The notes under the pieces: generated by a model
Told to the model about the DNA's origin: nothing
Database searches by the model: none
What the model saw: only the letters and a program-made list of their open reading frames with translations
In this document: piece by piece, positions 15,001-23,602 of the stretch
Layout of the letters: each line of letters starts with the position of its first letter
Position numbering within the stretch: the stretch's first letter is position 1
Made by a program: the position numbers and the translations under genes
DNA from: DATMRS01 sp035566015
Lineage (GTDB): Bacteria; Pseudomonadota; Alphaproteobacteria; Sphingomonadales; Sphingomonadaceae
NCBI GenBank assembly: GCA_035566015.1
Contig: DATMRS010000008.1
Coordinates: forward strand, 165,083 to 229,082
Direction: 5' to 3'
Length of the DNA stretch: 64,000 bases

Positions 15001-17241
15001 ATGACCGACGCCGCCGAAGCTCCCGATCGTACCGTCAACGAGCCTTTCGACAGCGCGCTTTCCGAACGCTATCTCGTCTATGCGCTGTCGACGATCACCG
15101 CGCGATCGCTGCCCGATGTGCGTGACGGGCTGAAGCCGGTCCACCGCCGGCTGCTCTGGGCGATGCGGCTGCTCCGCCTCGATCCCGCCTCGGGCTACAA
15201 GAAGAGCGCGCGGATCGTCGGCGATGTCATCGGCAAATATCATCCGCATGGCGACGTATCGGTCTATGACGCGATGGTCCGCCTCGCGCAGACCTTCGCG
15301 CTCAGATATCCGCTGGTCGACGGGCAGGGCAATTTCGGCAATGTCGACGGCGATAATGCCGCCGCCTACCGCTATACCGAAGCCAAGCTGACCGAAGCGG
15401 CGATCGAGCTGATGGACGGGCTCGACGAAGGCACCGTCGATTTCCGCCAGACCTATAATGGCGAGGAGGAAGAGCCGGAGGTTTTCCCCGGCCTGTTCCC
15501 CAATCTGCTCGCGAACGGCGCGTCGGGCATCGCGGTGGGCATGGCGACGTCGATCCCGCCGCACAACGTCGCCGAGCTGATCGACGCCGCGACCCATCTG
15601 ATCGACCAGCCCGAGGCGGATACCGCGCAACTGATGCGTTTCGTCCAGGGGCCGGACCTGCCGACGGGCGGCATCATCATCGACAAGCCGGCCGCGATCG
15701 AGGAAGCCTATACCACCGGGCGCGGCGCCTTCCGGGTGCGCGCGCACTGGGCGGTCGAGGATCTGGGGCGGGGGACGTGGAATATCGTCGTCAGCGAAAT
15801 CCCCTATCAGGTGCCCAAATCGAAGCTGATCGAGGATATCGCCCGGCTGATCGCGGAGAAGAAGCTGCCGATCCTCGACGATGTGCGCGACGAATCGGAC
15901 GAGAATATCCGCATCGTGCTGGTGCCGCGCAGCCGCACCGTCGATCCCAAGGTGCTGATGGACAGCCTGTTCCGGCTGACCGCGCTCGAATCGCGCGTCT
16001 CGCTGAACCTCAACGTGCTCGACGCGACGCGGACGCCGCGCGTGATGGGGCTGGGCGAGGCACTGTCCGCCTGGCTGACGCACCAGTTCGAGGTGCTGAT
16101 TCGCCGCTCGCGTCACCGGCTGGCGAAGATCGATGACCGGATCGAGCTGCTCGACGGCTATCTGATCGCCTATCTGAACCTCGATCGCGTGATCGAGATC
16201 ATCCGCAGCGAGGATCAGCCCAAGCCGCTGATGATGGAGGAGTTCGGCCTGACCGACCGGCAGGCCGAGGCGATCCTCAACATGCGGCTGCGTGCCCTGC
16301 GCCGGCTGGAAGAGATGGAGATCGGCAAGGAGCGCGCCGCGCTGGACGAGGAGCGCAAGGGCCTTGCCGCGCTGATCGACAGCCCGGCGCGGCAGCGCAC
16401 GCGGATGAAGCGTGATCTGGCGAAACTGCGCGAACACTATGCCCCCGACACGGCGCTTGGCGCGCGCCGCACGCTGATCGAGGAAGCCGAACTCGCCGCC
16501 GATATTCCGCTGGAGGCGATGATCGAGCGCGAGCCGATCACCGTCATCCTCTCCCAGCGCGGCTGGATACGCGCGATGAAGGGGCATAACGACACCGCGC
16601 CCGAGACGCTGAAGTTCAAGGAAGGCGACGGCCCGCTCTTCGCCTTCCACGCGCAGACGACCGACAAGCTGATCCTTGCGACCGACAGCGGCCGTTTCTA
16701 CACAATCGGCGCGGATCGGTTGCCGGGCGGGCGCGGCTTCGGCGAGCCGGTGCGGCTGATGGCGGATATAGAGGGTGAGGCGAGCCCGATGGCGTTGCTC
16801 GCCGCCCAGCCGGGACAGAAGCTCCTGCTCGCCGCGTCGGACGGGCGCGGCTTCATCACCGCGACGGGCGACGTGCTGGCCGAGACGCGCAAGGGCCGGC
16901 AGGTCGTTAATCTGCGTAGCGGCGCGAAGCTGCGCGTCGTTTGCCCGATCGCGGAGGGCGACGATTATGTCGCGACGATCGGCGATAATCGCAAGCTGGT
17001 GGTCTTCCCTTTGGCCGAGCTTCCCGAAATGGGACGCGGGCAGGGCGTACAGCTCCAGCGCTACCGCGACGGTGGCCTGTCCGATGCGGTGACGTTCCGT
17101 TTCGAAAACGGCCTGTCCTGGGCAATGGGCGGCGAAAGCGGGCGGACGCGCACCGAAAGCGACCTGACGCCGTGGCGCGTGGCGCGCGGCGCGGCGGGGC
17201 GGATGCCGCCCGTCGGCTTTCCGCGCGATAATAAATTTTAG
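15001..17241 (+). CDS. parC: DNA topoisomerase IV subunit A
   Basis: A 746-residue type II topoisomerase A subunit that with ParE decatenates and relaxes DNA. The catalytic tyrosine is Tyr125 in AAAYRYTEAKL, with Arg124 before it. The shortened C-terminal domain (one set of beta-pinwheel repeats from about residue 500) and overall length fit ParC and not GyrA, which is longer with a GyrA box. In the quinolone-resistance-determining region the sequence is HPHGDVSVYD (81-90), so the position equal to GyrA Ser83/ParC Ser80 is Val86, while the acidic Asp90 is kept. ATG at 15001; monocistronic in appearance. Confidence 0.93.
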   Translation: MTDAAEAPDRTVNEPFDSALSERYLVYALSTITARSLPDVRDGLKPVHRRLLWAMRLLRLDPASGYKKSARIVGDVIGKYHPHGDVSVYDAMVRLAQTFALRYPLVDGQGNFGNVDGDNAAAYRYTEAKLTEAAIELMDGLDEGTVDFRQTYNGEEEEPEVFPGLFPNLLANGASGIAVGMATSIPPHNVAELIDAATHLIDQPEADTAQLMRFVQGPDLPTGGIIIDKPAAIEEAYTTGRGAFRVRAHWAVEDLGRGTWNIVVSEIPYQVPKSKLIEDIARLIAEKKLPILDDVRDESDENIRIVLVPRSRTVDPKVLMDSLFRLTALESRVSLNLNVLDATRTPRVMGLGEALSAWLTHQFEVLIRRSRHRLAKIDDRIELLDGYLIAYLNLDRVIEIIRSEDQPKPLMMEEFGLTDRQAEAILNMRLRALRRLEEMEIGKERAALDEERKGLAALIDSPARQRTRMKRDLAKLREHYAPDTALGARRTLIEEAELAADIPLEAMIEREPITVILSQRGWIRAMKGHNDTAPETLKFKEGDGPLFAFHAQTTDKLILATDSGRFYTIGADRLPGGRGFGEPVRLMADIEGEASPMALLAAQPGQKLLLAASDGRGFITATGDVLAETRKGRQVVNLRSGAKLRVVCPIAEGDDYVATIGDNRKLVVFPLAELPEMGRGQGVQLQRYRDGGLSDAVTFRFENGLSWAMGGESGRTRTESDLTPWRVARGAAGRMPPVGFPRDNKF

Positions 17242-17301
17242 GATGCTTGCAGGCTCAACATCTCAAGCAAGAATTAACCCTCTGCCGATATCGCGTCTGT
17301 C

Positions 17302-19092
17302 ATGCACGCGAAGCGGACCGGACGAATATCGGACAGGAGGCCCGGCGGATCGGACACGATCGCCGCTCCCGCGCGGCCGAATTCGACGGCCAACGGCGAT
17401 CCGGCGCAGATCATCCAGTTGGCGCGACTCGATTATCTGAACGCGTTGCCCATCGCCGCGGCGGTCGTGGTGCAGGACGAGGACGGCGGCTATCCCGTCG
17501 TCTCGGTGGGGAATGAGCAGTTTGAGCTGCTCAATTCGATCTCGATCAGCGGATTCCTGGCGCAGAATGACGATGCCGGCGCGCTGATCGAGCGCGAGCC
17601 GCTGCGCAGCCGCGTGCGCGAATTCCTGAACGCGCGCGAAAAATCGCTGCAATTCGACTGGCATGACGGCGGCGGCGTCGGCGGGCGGCACTTCATCGTC
17701 CGCCTGGCCCGGCTCGAAGCTTATGCCGATCGCGAGCTGCGCTGTATCCTCTCGCTCGTGGACCGCACCGCAGAGATCGAGAATGAACGCTCGCTGCGCG
17801 CCGAAATGCTCCACGACAGCCTGACGGGCCTGCCGAATCGCGTTGCGTTCAACGAAGCGATCGAAGCCGCGATCACCGCCGAAGAGGAAGATGGCAAGGG
17901 ATTCGCGGTGCTGGTGCTCGACCTCACCCGTTTCAGCCGGATCAACGAGAGCATGGGCTCGATCGCGGGCGATGAGCTTATCATCACCGTCGCGCGCCGG
18001 ATGGTCTCCGCACTGCGCGCCGGCGACATGCTGGCGCGAATCGGTGGCGACGAGTTCGGTATCCTCCTTCGCCTCGTCAACGGGCCGGAGGAAGCGGCCC
18101 ACGCCGCGCGGCGCCTGCAGGCGACGATGACCGCGCCGTTCCGCCTGTCCGACCTGGAAATCCGGGTCGATTGCGCGATCGGCTGCGCGCTGATGAATGA
18201 TCAGGTGACAGGGGCGGAGGATATGGTCCGCAACGCGCAGTTTGCGCTGAAGCGGGCGAAGCAGTCGGGCAAGGAAGAGATTTACCGCCCAGGCGAGGTG
18301 ACGGCCGCGCGGCGTCGCTTCAGCCTCGAAACCGAATTGCGTCGGGCGATTGAGAATGACGCGCTGGAATTGGCGTTTCAGCCGCTGATGAACCTCCAGA
18401 CGGGGAAGGTCGCCGGCTATGAAGCGCTCGCGCGCTGGCCGCACGCGACGCATGGCGCGATATCGCCGGTGGAATTCATCCCCGTCGCCGAGGAATCGGG
18501 ACTTATCGTGCCGCTCGGCCGCTGGGCACTCGATGCGGCGGCGCGAACGATGGCGGCGTGGGACGCAAAGGCGGGGATGGCGCTGCCCATCCATGTCGGC
18601 GTCAACGTATCGGCGATCCAGCTTGCCCGCGACGATGTGGCCGGCGTGGTGAAAAGCGCGCTCGCGACATATGGGCTGAGCGGCGACCGCCTCACCCTCG
18701 AAGTCACCGAGAGCGCGATCATTCAGGACCCGGAGGGCGCGACGCGCACCCTGCTCGGCCTCAAGGATCTTGAGACGCGAATCGCGATGGACGATTTCGG
18801 CACCGGCTATTCGTCGCTCGCCTATCTTCAGCGCTTGCCGATCGACATCCTCAAGATCGACCGCAGCTTCGTGACAGGCATGCTGGGCGATCGCGATTCG
18901 GTGGCGATCGTGCGCGCGGTGCTGAGCCTTGCCGACGCTCTGGGCATGGAAACCACCGCCGAGGGCGTCGAAACGGTGGAACTCGCGCAGACGCTTGCCG
19001 CGCTCGGCTGCACCTGTGGGCAGGGCTTCTATTTCGCCAAGCCGCTCAAGCCCGACGACGCCTACGCTTATTGGCTCGCCCGCCAGGGATGA
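17302..19092 (+). CDS. GGDEF-EAL cyclic-di-GMP signalling protein
   Basis: A 596-residue cytoplasmic protein: a PAS-like sensory region (about 40-165), a GGDEF domain (about 175-330) and an EAL domain (about 345-590). The cyclase signature RIGGDEF is intact (GGDEF 248-252). The phosphodiesterase residues are also complete: EAL (374-376), NVSAIQL, LEVTES, AMDDFGTGYSSL, LKIDRSFV and AEGVE. Both activities are therefore possible; direction may be set by the PAS region. No membrane segment is seen. The start is uncertain, since no strong ribosome site precedes ATG 17302. It is convergent with cca across a palindromic element. Confidence 0.9.
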   Translation: MHAKRTGRISDRRPGGSDTIAAPARPNSTANGDPAQIIQLARLDYLNALPIAAAVVVQDEDGGYPVVSVGNEQFELLNSISISGFLAQNDDAGALIEREPLRSRVREFLNAREKSLQFDWHDGGGVGGRHFIVRLARLEAYADRELRCILSLVDRTAEIENERSLRAEMLHDSLTGLPNRVAFNEAIEAAITAEEEDGKGFAVLVLDLTRFSRINESMGSIAGDELIITVARRMVSALRAGDMLARIGGDEFGILLRLVNGPEEAAHAARRLQATMTAPFRLSDLEIRVDCAIGCALMNDQVTGAEDMVRNAQFALKRAKQSGKEEIYRPGEVTAARRRFSLETELRRAIENDALELAFQPLMNLQTGKVAGYEALARWPHATHGAISPVEFIPVAEESGLIVPLGRWALDAAARTMAAWDAKAGMALPIHVGVNVSAIQLARDDVAGVVKSALATYGLSGDRLTLEVTESAIIQDPEGATRTLLGLKDLETRIAMDDFGTGYSSLAYLQRLPIDILKIDRSFVTGMLGDRDSVAIVRAVLSLADALGMETTAEGVETVELAQTLAALGCTCGQGFYFAKPLKPDDAYAYWLARQG

Positions 19093-19146
19093 GGGTGGCC
19101 TGATCTGCGATACCGTTTTTCCGGTCTCTATCAGCCCAGCTTCTTC

Positions 19147-19241
19147 CGTCATTCCCGCGCAGGCGGGAATCCATAATCCGCGCGTTTTGACTCTTCTGCA
19201 CCGACAATGCCTATAGATTCCCGCCTGCGCGGGAACGACGG
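19147..19241. repeat. Palindromic element, family A (two inverted units)
   Basis: ATTCCCGCGCAGGCGGGAAT and inverted ATTCCCGCCTGCGCGGGAA bracket about 45 bases, about 95 bp in all. It sits between the convergent GGDEF-EAL and cca genes, where its hairpins could act as a two-way terminator. Confidence 0.8.
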
Positions 19242-19256
19242 CCTGGGTCTGTAATG

Positions 19257-20447
19257 TCAGCCGCGCGCCATTTCCCTCGCGCGCGCCTCCACCCAGCCTG
19301 AACCGGGGAAGCCGGCGTCGACCCACTCGCGCTCGATCGTCTGAAGCGCCTTTGCAACGCTAGGACCGGGGCCGATACCGAGCGCGACGAGATCGCCGCC
19401 CTTCAGCGGGAATTGCGGCCGCTCCCACTCGCCAAGGAAGGCGATGCCGGCGTCGACCGCCTCCTCCGCCCAATCGGACAGCAGGATGAGATCGATCGCC
19501 TCGCGTGGATGCCGCCAGCCGATCGCGTGCGGCGGCGCCTCGCCGATCGGCGAGGCGCAGAGGCGCAGGAAAGCGCGCGCGACGTTCGAAAGCTTGAGCC
19601 GCGTGCCGATCTGAAAGGCGAGCGCGGGCTCGCGCGGCAGCAGCGCGGCGAGGCGGCGTAACCCGGCGGGCGCGATGCCGAGCCGCCTCTCGCGCGCGAC
19701 CAGCCGGGCGAGGTGCGCCACGCCTTCGGCGCCGATCTCGGGCAGGACGGGGCGCAGGATCGCGTGCTCGATCATCAGTCGCACCGTGGGCAGGGGATCG
19801 GGCAGCGCGAGCAGCTTGAGCAGTTCGTCGGCAATCCGCTCGCGCGAGAGCGCCATCAGGTCGTTCGCGCGCGCGGTGCAGGCGGCAAGATCCGCCGCCT
19901 CGGGCTCGCCACGGCCGAAGCGCGCGTGGAAACGGAAGAAACGCAGGATACGCAGATGATCCTCGGCGATGCGGGTGAGCGGATCGCCGATGAAGCGGAC
20001 GCGGCCCGCCGCCAGATCTTCGACCCCGCCGAAATAGTCATGGACGTCGCCGCTGGCGGGATCGGCGGAGAGCGCGTTGATCGTGAAATCGCGCCGCGCG
20101 GCATCCTCGCGCCAATCATCGGTGAAGGCGACGGTCGCGCGTCGTCCATCGGTGGCGACATCGCGGCGCAAGGTCGTCACCTCGACGGGGCCGCCGGGCA
20201 GGATCGCGGTGACGGTGCCATGGGCAAGGCCGGTCGGCACCGCCTTGAAACCGGCGGCCCGGACGCGCGCGATCGTCTGCTCGGGCTTGAGCGCGGTCGC
20301 GCAATCGATGTCCTGCACGGCGAGGCCGGCGAGCGCGTCGCGCACCGCCCCGCCGACATAGCGCGTCAGCCCCTCGCCGCCGCCGAGCGCGGCGAGCAGG
20401 TGATCGAGCCCCTCGCGGGCCTGCCAGGGCGCGGGCGGGAGCTTCAC
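19257..20447 (-). CDS. cca: CCA tRNA nucleotidyltransferase
   Basis: A class II polymerase-beta-fold nucleotidyltransferase (396 residues from the chosen start) that adds or repairs the 3' CCA of tRNAs. The core signature RYVGGAVRDALAGLAVQDID (Gly-rich loop plus the DxD metal ligands) lies near residue 30; RRDFTINALS and the RIxEDxLRILRFFRFHARFG segment are also typical. I chose the GTG at 20447, which overlaps the NUDIX stop (GTGA), over an upstream ATG at 20501 lying inside the NUDIX gene. It is the last gene of a tightly packed minus-strand operon. Confidence 0.9.
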   Translation of the reverse strand: MKLPPAPWQAREGLDHLLAALGGGEGLTRYVGGAVRDALAGLAVQDIDCATALKPEQTIARVRAAGFKAVPTGLAHGTVTAILPGGPVEVTTLRRDVATDGRRATVAFTDDWREDAARRDFTINALSADPASGDVHDYFGGVEDLAAGRVRFIGDPLTRIAEDHLRILRFFRFHARFGRGEPEAADLAACTARANDLMALSRERIADELLKLLALPDPLPTVRLMIEHAILRPVLPEIGAEGVAHLARLVARERRLGIAPAGLRRLAALLPREPALAFQIGTRLKLSNVARAFLRLCASPIGEAPPHAIGWRHPREAIDLILLSDWAEEAVDAGIAFLGEWERPQFPLKGGDLVALGIGPGPSVAKALQTIEREWVDAGFPGSGWVEARAREMARG

Positions 20448-21034
20448 AGCCCCTCCAGCCGGCGCGCGATATCGATCACCATCGCCGCGGTCGCCCCCCA
20501 TATCCGCCGTTCCTGCCAGAGTATCTCATAATAACGCCGCTCGCGCCCCTGCCACAGCCCGGCGCGGACCTGGTGGTTAGCGGTGTCGAGCAGGTAGGAA
20601 AGCGGCACCTCGAACCAGTCCGCCACCTCGATATCATGCGGCAGGAGCGGCAGATCGGGCGGGACGACGCCCAGCACGGGCGTGACCGAAAAGCCGCTGA
20701 TCGTGTGGAACGGATCGGCGGTGCCGATGATCTCGACCCGATCGCGCGGCAGCCCGATCTCTTCTTCCGCCTCGCGTAGCGCCGCCGCCACCGGGCCGTC
20801 GTCCTCGGGGTCGATCCGGCCGCCGGGAAAGGCGACCTGCCCGGCATGGGTGCGCAGCGTCGCGGTGCGCGTGGTGAAGAGCATCGCCGGATCGGCGCGA
20901 TCGACGATCGCTGCGAGCACCGCCGCGGGGATCGTCACCTCGGCAGGCGCCAGCAACGCATCCCCCGCGATCGGCGCAAAGCCACGAAGGGCGCTGCGTT
21001 CGAGCGCGGCGCGCAGCGATCCGGCGAGATTCAT
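20444..21034 (-). CDS. NUDIX hydrolase, CoA pyrophosphatase-like
   Basis: A 196-residue NUDIX protein. The NUDIX box is complete: G-GR-DPEDDGPVAAALREAEEEIG (GX5EX7REUXEEXGU pattern), preceded by RTHAGQVAFPGG, which is the extra motif typical of the CoA-diphosphatase (NudL/YeaB) group. It would hydrolyse CoA or related diphosphates. The start ATG at 21034 overlaps the stop of the DUF1285 gene (ATGA); a more upstream ATG at 21073 would extend into that gene. It shares the operon with cca. Confidence 0.88.
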   Translation of the reverse strand: MNLAGSLRAALERSALRGFAPIAGDALLAPAEVTIPAAVLAAIVDRADPAMLFTTRTATLRTHAGQVAFPGGRIDPEDDGPVAAALREAEEEIGLPRDRVEIIGTADPFHTISGFSVTPVLGVVPPDLPLLPHDIEVADWFEVPLSYLLDTANHQVRAGLWQGRERRYYEILWQERRIWGATAAMVIDIARRLEGL

Positions 21035-21621
21035 GCCGCGCCCCCGAACGAGAAGAAATGACCCGCGCTCCACAAACCCGGCGGATCGCCGCCTTCGTCG
21101 AGCGCGAGCGCGGCCAGCTCATAATAGACCGGCCGGGCGATGCGGGCGTCGAGACGATCGCGGACCCGCAGGCAGGGATGCGGCCCATCCGGGCGATTCT
21201 CGAATCGTAGCGGATGATCGGTATCGGCGATGACGAGATCGCCGGTGTTGAGCCGGAAGGCGAGGCGACGCGCGGCCCCTTCGCCCTCGCTCTTCATCTC
21301 GATCGCGATGAAGGGCGTGTCCTCGACCGCGATCGTGAGCTTTTCCACCGGCGTGACGAGGACATGGCTGCCGTCCGCCTCGCGCCGCAGCAAGGTGGAG
21401 AAGAGCCGCACCATCGCCGCCCGGTCGATCGGCGCGCCTTCGTGATACCAGCGCCCGTCGCGCGCGATCCGCATGCCGCTGTCGCCGCAATGCGGCGGGT
21501 TCCAGCTTGCGACCGGCGGCAGTTGCCGCGCCTCGGCCCGGCGGGCGATGTCGGCGAGCGACAGGCCGGCAAGGTCGGCGGGAGGCGGATCCGTCTCGGG
21601 CATGGCGCCCGATTGGGCCAT
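21031..21621 (-). CDS. DUF1285 domain-containing protein
   Basis: A 196-residue protein matching DUF1285: the NPPHCGDSGMRIARDGRWYH segment, GAPIDRAAMVRLFSTLLRRE, and LVTPVEKLTIAVEDTPFIA are family hallmarks. Function is unknown; no catalytic motif is obvious. ATG at 21621 follows the GNAT stop by 8 bases with GGGGCGA before it; ATG 21603 is an alternative start. The longer open frame to 22209 runs through the GNAT gene and is not credible. Its stop overlaps the NUDIX start, and homologues commonly precede a CoA-diphosphatase and cca gene. Confidence 0.8.
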   Translation of the reverse strand: MAQSGAMPETDPPPADLAGLSLADIARRAEARQLPPVASWNPPHCGDSGMRIARDGRWYHEGAPIDRAAMVRLFSTLLRREADGSHVLVTPVEKLTIAVEDTPFIAIEMKSEGEGAARRLAFRLNTGDLVIADTDHPLRFENRPDGPHPCLRVRDRLDARIARPVYYELAALALDEGGDPPGLWSAGHFFSFGGAA

Positions 21622-21629
21622 TCGCCCCG

Positions 21630-22157
21630 TCAGCGCAAGGCCGCGGGCGTCTCGATGCGCGCGCGCAGCAGGCCACGCTCGGGAAGCGACAGGCCCGCCG
21701 GAATCCGCGCGAGGAGCCGTCGCCGCTCGACCGGGCCGGGCACCTCCCACCCGTCTGTCGCGTCCGCCGTGAAGCCGAAGAAACGGCCATAATATTCGGG
21801 GTCGCCGATCATCGCCAAAGCAAGCGGGGGATCGCCGCCATCGGCGGCGGCGAGCAGCGCGTCCATCAGCCGCTTGCCGATCCCGCCCTGCTGCCGCTCG
21901 GGCGCGACCGCGACCGGACCGACGAGAACGAGCGGAATCGGCGCCTCCCTCTCCGGCGCCAGTTCGAGCGGCCAGCTTTGCAGCGACCCGATCAACCGGT
22001 CCCCCTCGAACGCGGCGAAGGACAAGGACGCGATCGGCGTCACGCCTTCGCGCAGGCGATAGGCGGTGCGGCCGTGACGATCGCGTCCGAACGCCGCATC
22101 GAGCAGCGCCTCGACGGCATCGGGATCGGCAAGCGACAGGGGGGCGAGACTGGTCAC
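21630..22157 (-). CDS. GNAT family N-acetyltransferase
   Basis: A GNAT protein of 175 residues from the chosen GTG start. The acetyl-CoA-binding region reads LVGPVAVAPERQQGGIGKRLM (beta4-alpha3 with the Q/RxxGxG/A pyrophosphate loop), and the C-terminal GDPEYYGRFFGF is typical of the YhbS-like subgroup. The acceptor is unknown. The open frame extends to 22421, but the upstream 90 residues look non-coding; GTG at 22157 begins the domain proper. First gene of the operon with DUF1285, NUDIX and cca. Confidence 0.75.
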   Translation of the reverse strand: MTSLAPLSLADPDAVEALLDAAFGRDRHGRTAYRLREGVTPIASLSFAAFEGDRLIGSLQSWPLELAPEREAPIPLVLVGPVAVAPERQQGGIGKRLMDALLAAADGGDPPLALAMIGDPEYYGRFFGFTADATDGWEVPGPVERRRLLARIPAGLSLPERGLLRARIETPAALR

Positions 22158-22396
22158 GCGGCAGGCGACTTTCAGGTGGGGGACGGGCAATGGGCCCGCG
22201 ATCGGCCAAGCGATCGCGCCTTTAGCGGTTCGATCGCCAATTGGAAACGCGAATCGGCGGCAGAGCGCGATGCAGCTTATCCCCAGCCCTGGGGGAAAAG
22301 CGGTGGATAAGATGTGAGCGGACGGCCAGCCGGGGCGGCCCGCCTGCCCCGTGCCCGACTTGCCCGCTTTTCGGGCAGTCGCTACGTCGCCTCCGC

Positions 22397-23182
22397 ATGA
22401 CGGCAGAATTCGATACCCCACGCACCGCGATCGTGACGGGCGGCGCCAAGCGCATCGGCGCCGAACTGGCGCGCGCTCTCGCCGCCGATGGCTGGGACGT
22501 GCTGATTCATTGCCACCGGTCGGTTGCCGAGGCCGAGGCCTTGGCGGCGGAGCTTGGCCGGGCGAAGATCGTCGTCGCCGATCTTACCGCGCCGGATGCA
22601 GCCGCGACGATCCTCGCCGCCATCGCGGGTATGCCGCCGCCGGCGTTGCTGGTGAACAGCGCATCCTGCTTCGTTTATGATTCGTTCGATGATTTCGACG
22701 CCGCCGGATGGGATCTGCACGCCGCGACCAACCTGCGCGCGCCGGCGCTTCTCTCCCAGGCCTTCGCCCGCGCCCTGCCGGAAGGGGCGGGGGGGCTGAT
22801 CGTCAACCTGCTCGACGCCAAGCTCGCTCAGCCGAATCCCGATTTCTTCACCTATACGCTTTCGAAGATCGGGCTGGCCGGCCTCACCGAACTCAGCGCC
22901 CGCGCGCTGGCGGGGCGCGGCATCCGCGTGTGCGGGATCGCACCGTCGGTCACGCTTGTCTCGGGCCCGCAATCGCGTGCCAATTTCGAGGAGGTGCACG
23001 CCTATAATGCGCTCGGCCGGGGCGTCCGCGTCGAGGAGATCGTGGGGGCGCTGCGCTTCATCATCGCGACGCCCACCTTGACGGGGCAGACCATTTTGCT
23101 CGACGGCGGCCAGCGTTTCCTGTCGCTGCCGCGCGATGTCCAGTTTCTTGCGCCGCCGGGCGACGGCGCGGCCTCGAGGTGA
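22397..23182 (+). CDS. SDR family oxidoreductase, pteridine-reductase-like
   Basis: A 261-residue short-chain dehydrogenase. The cofactor loop is TGGAKRIG (the TGxxxRxG variant characteristic of NADPH-dependent pteridine reductases such as PTR1 and FolM), the structural NSAS motif is in LVNSASCF, and the catalytic pair is in YTLSK. The adjacent dihydroneopterin aldolase gene 4 bases downstream supports a role in folate or tetrahydromonapterin metabolism. ATG at 22397 was chosen; the frame is open further upstream but with non-coding composition. It is divergent from the GNAT operon. Confidence 0.8.
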   Translation: MTAEFDTPRTAIVTGGAKRIGAELARALAADGWDVLIHCHRSVAEAEALAAELGRAKIVVADLTAPDAAATILAAIAGMPPPALLVNSASCFVYDSFDDFDAAGWDLHAATNLRAPALLSQAFARALPEGAGGLIVNLLDAKLAQPNPDFFTYTLSKIGLAGLTELSARALAGRGIRVCGIAPSVTLVSGPQSRANFEEVHAYNALGRGVRVEEIVGALRFIIATPTLTGQTILLDGGQRFLSLPRDVQFLAPPGDGAASR

Positions 23183-23186
23183 TGCG

Positions 23187-23597
23187 ATGACGACGACGAC
23201 GACTGCTCCCCGGATCGACGGCCTCGTGCCTGCGACGCTTGCGCCGCGCACCTTCCGCATCTTCCTCGAAGATTATGATTTGCCGGTCGATATCGGTTTC
23301 CATGATTTCGAGGTCGGGCATCCCCAGCGGTTGCTCGTCACCGTCGAAGTGTGGATAGACGCCGCCTTCTTCGCCGCCGAGGATGATGCGGCGGTTGCCT
23401 GGGACTATGATTTCCTGCGCAGTGAGATCGCGCGTCTGGTGCGCGGCCGGCGCTTCAACCTTCAGGAAACACTGGTCCGCGAGATTTTCGCGCTGGTCGC
23501 GGCGCGCGCCGGCGTCACCCGGCTGCGCGTCGCGGCGCGCAAGCCCGACGTTTATCCCGATTGCGCCGCTGTCGGGGTCGAGATCGCTTCCTTCTGA
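23187..23597 (+). CDS. folB: Dihydroneopterin aldolase family protein
   Basis: A 136-residue FolB-like protein, which cleaves 7,8-dihydroneopterin to the pterin precursor and glycolaldehyde in folate synthesis. The family pattern is visible: IFLEDYDLPVDIGFHDFE near residue 25, the central FNLQETLVREI with the conserved glutamate, and AARKPDVYPDC with the catalytic lysine near the end. It starts 4 bases after the SDR stop and is surely co-transcribed with it. Other folate genes are not in the window. Confidence 0.85.
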   Translation: MTTTTTAPRIDGLVPATLAPRTFRIFLEDYDLPVDIGFHDFEVGHPQRLLVTVEVWIDAAFFAAEDDAAVAWDYDFLRSEIARLVRGRRFNLQETLVREIFALVAARAGVTRLRVAARKPDVYPDCAAVGVEIASF

Positions 23598-23602
23598 CCG
23601 GC

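Noticed and set aside
14884..16650. 588-residue minus-strand open frame opposite parC
   Set aside because: Arises from high-GC codon bias of parC; the plus-strand protein is unmistakable and the minus one has no recognisable domain.
17263..19326. 687-residue minus-strand open frame opposite the GGDEF-EAL gene
   Set aside because: Shadow of a gene with complete GGDEF and EAL motifs.
21630..22421. Long forms of the GNAT and DUF1285 genes
   Set aside because: The added N-terminal stretches run through intergenic DNA or a neighbouring gene and do not look like the families; shorter starts are better placed.
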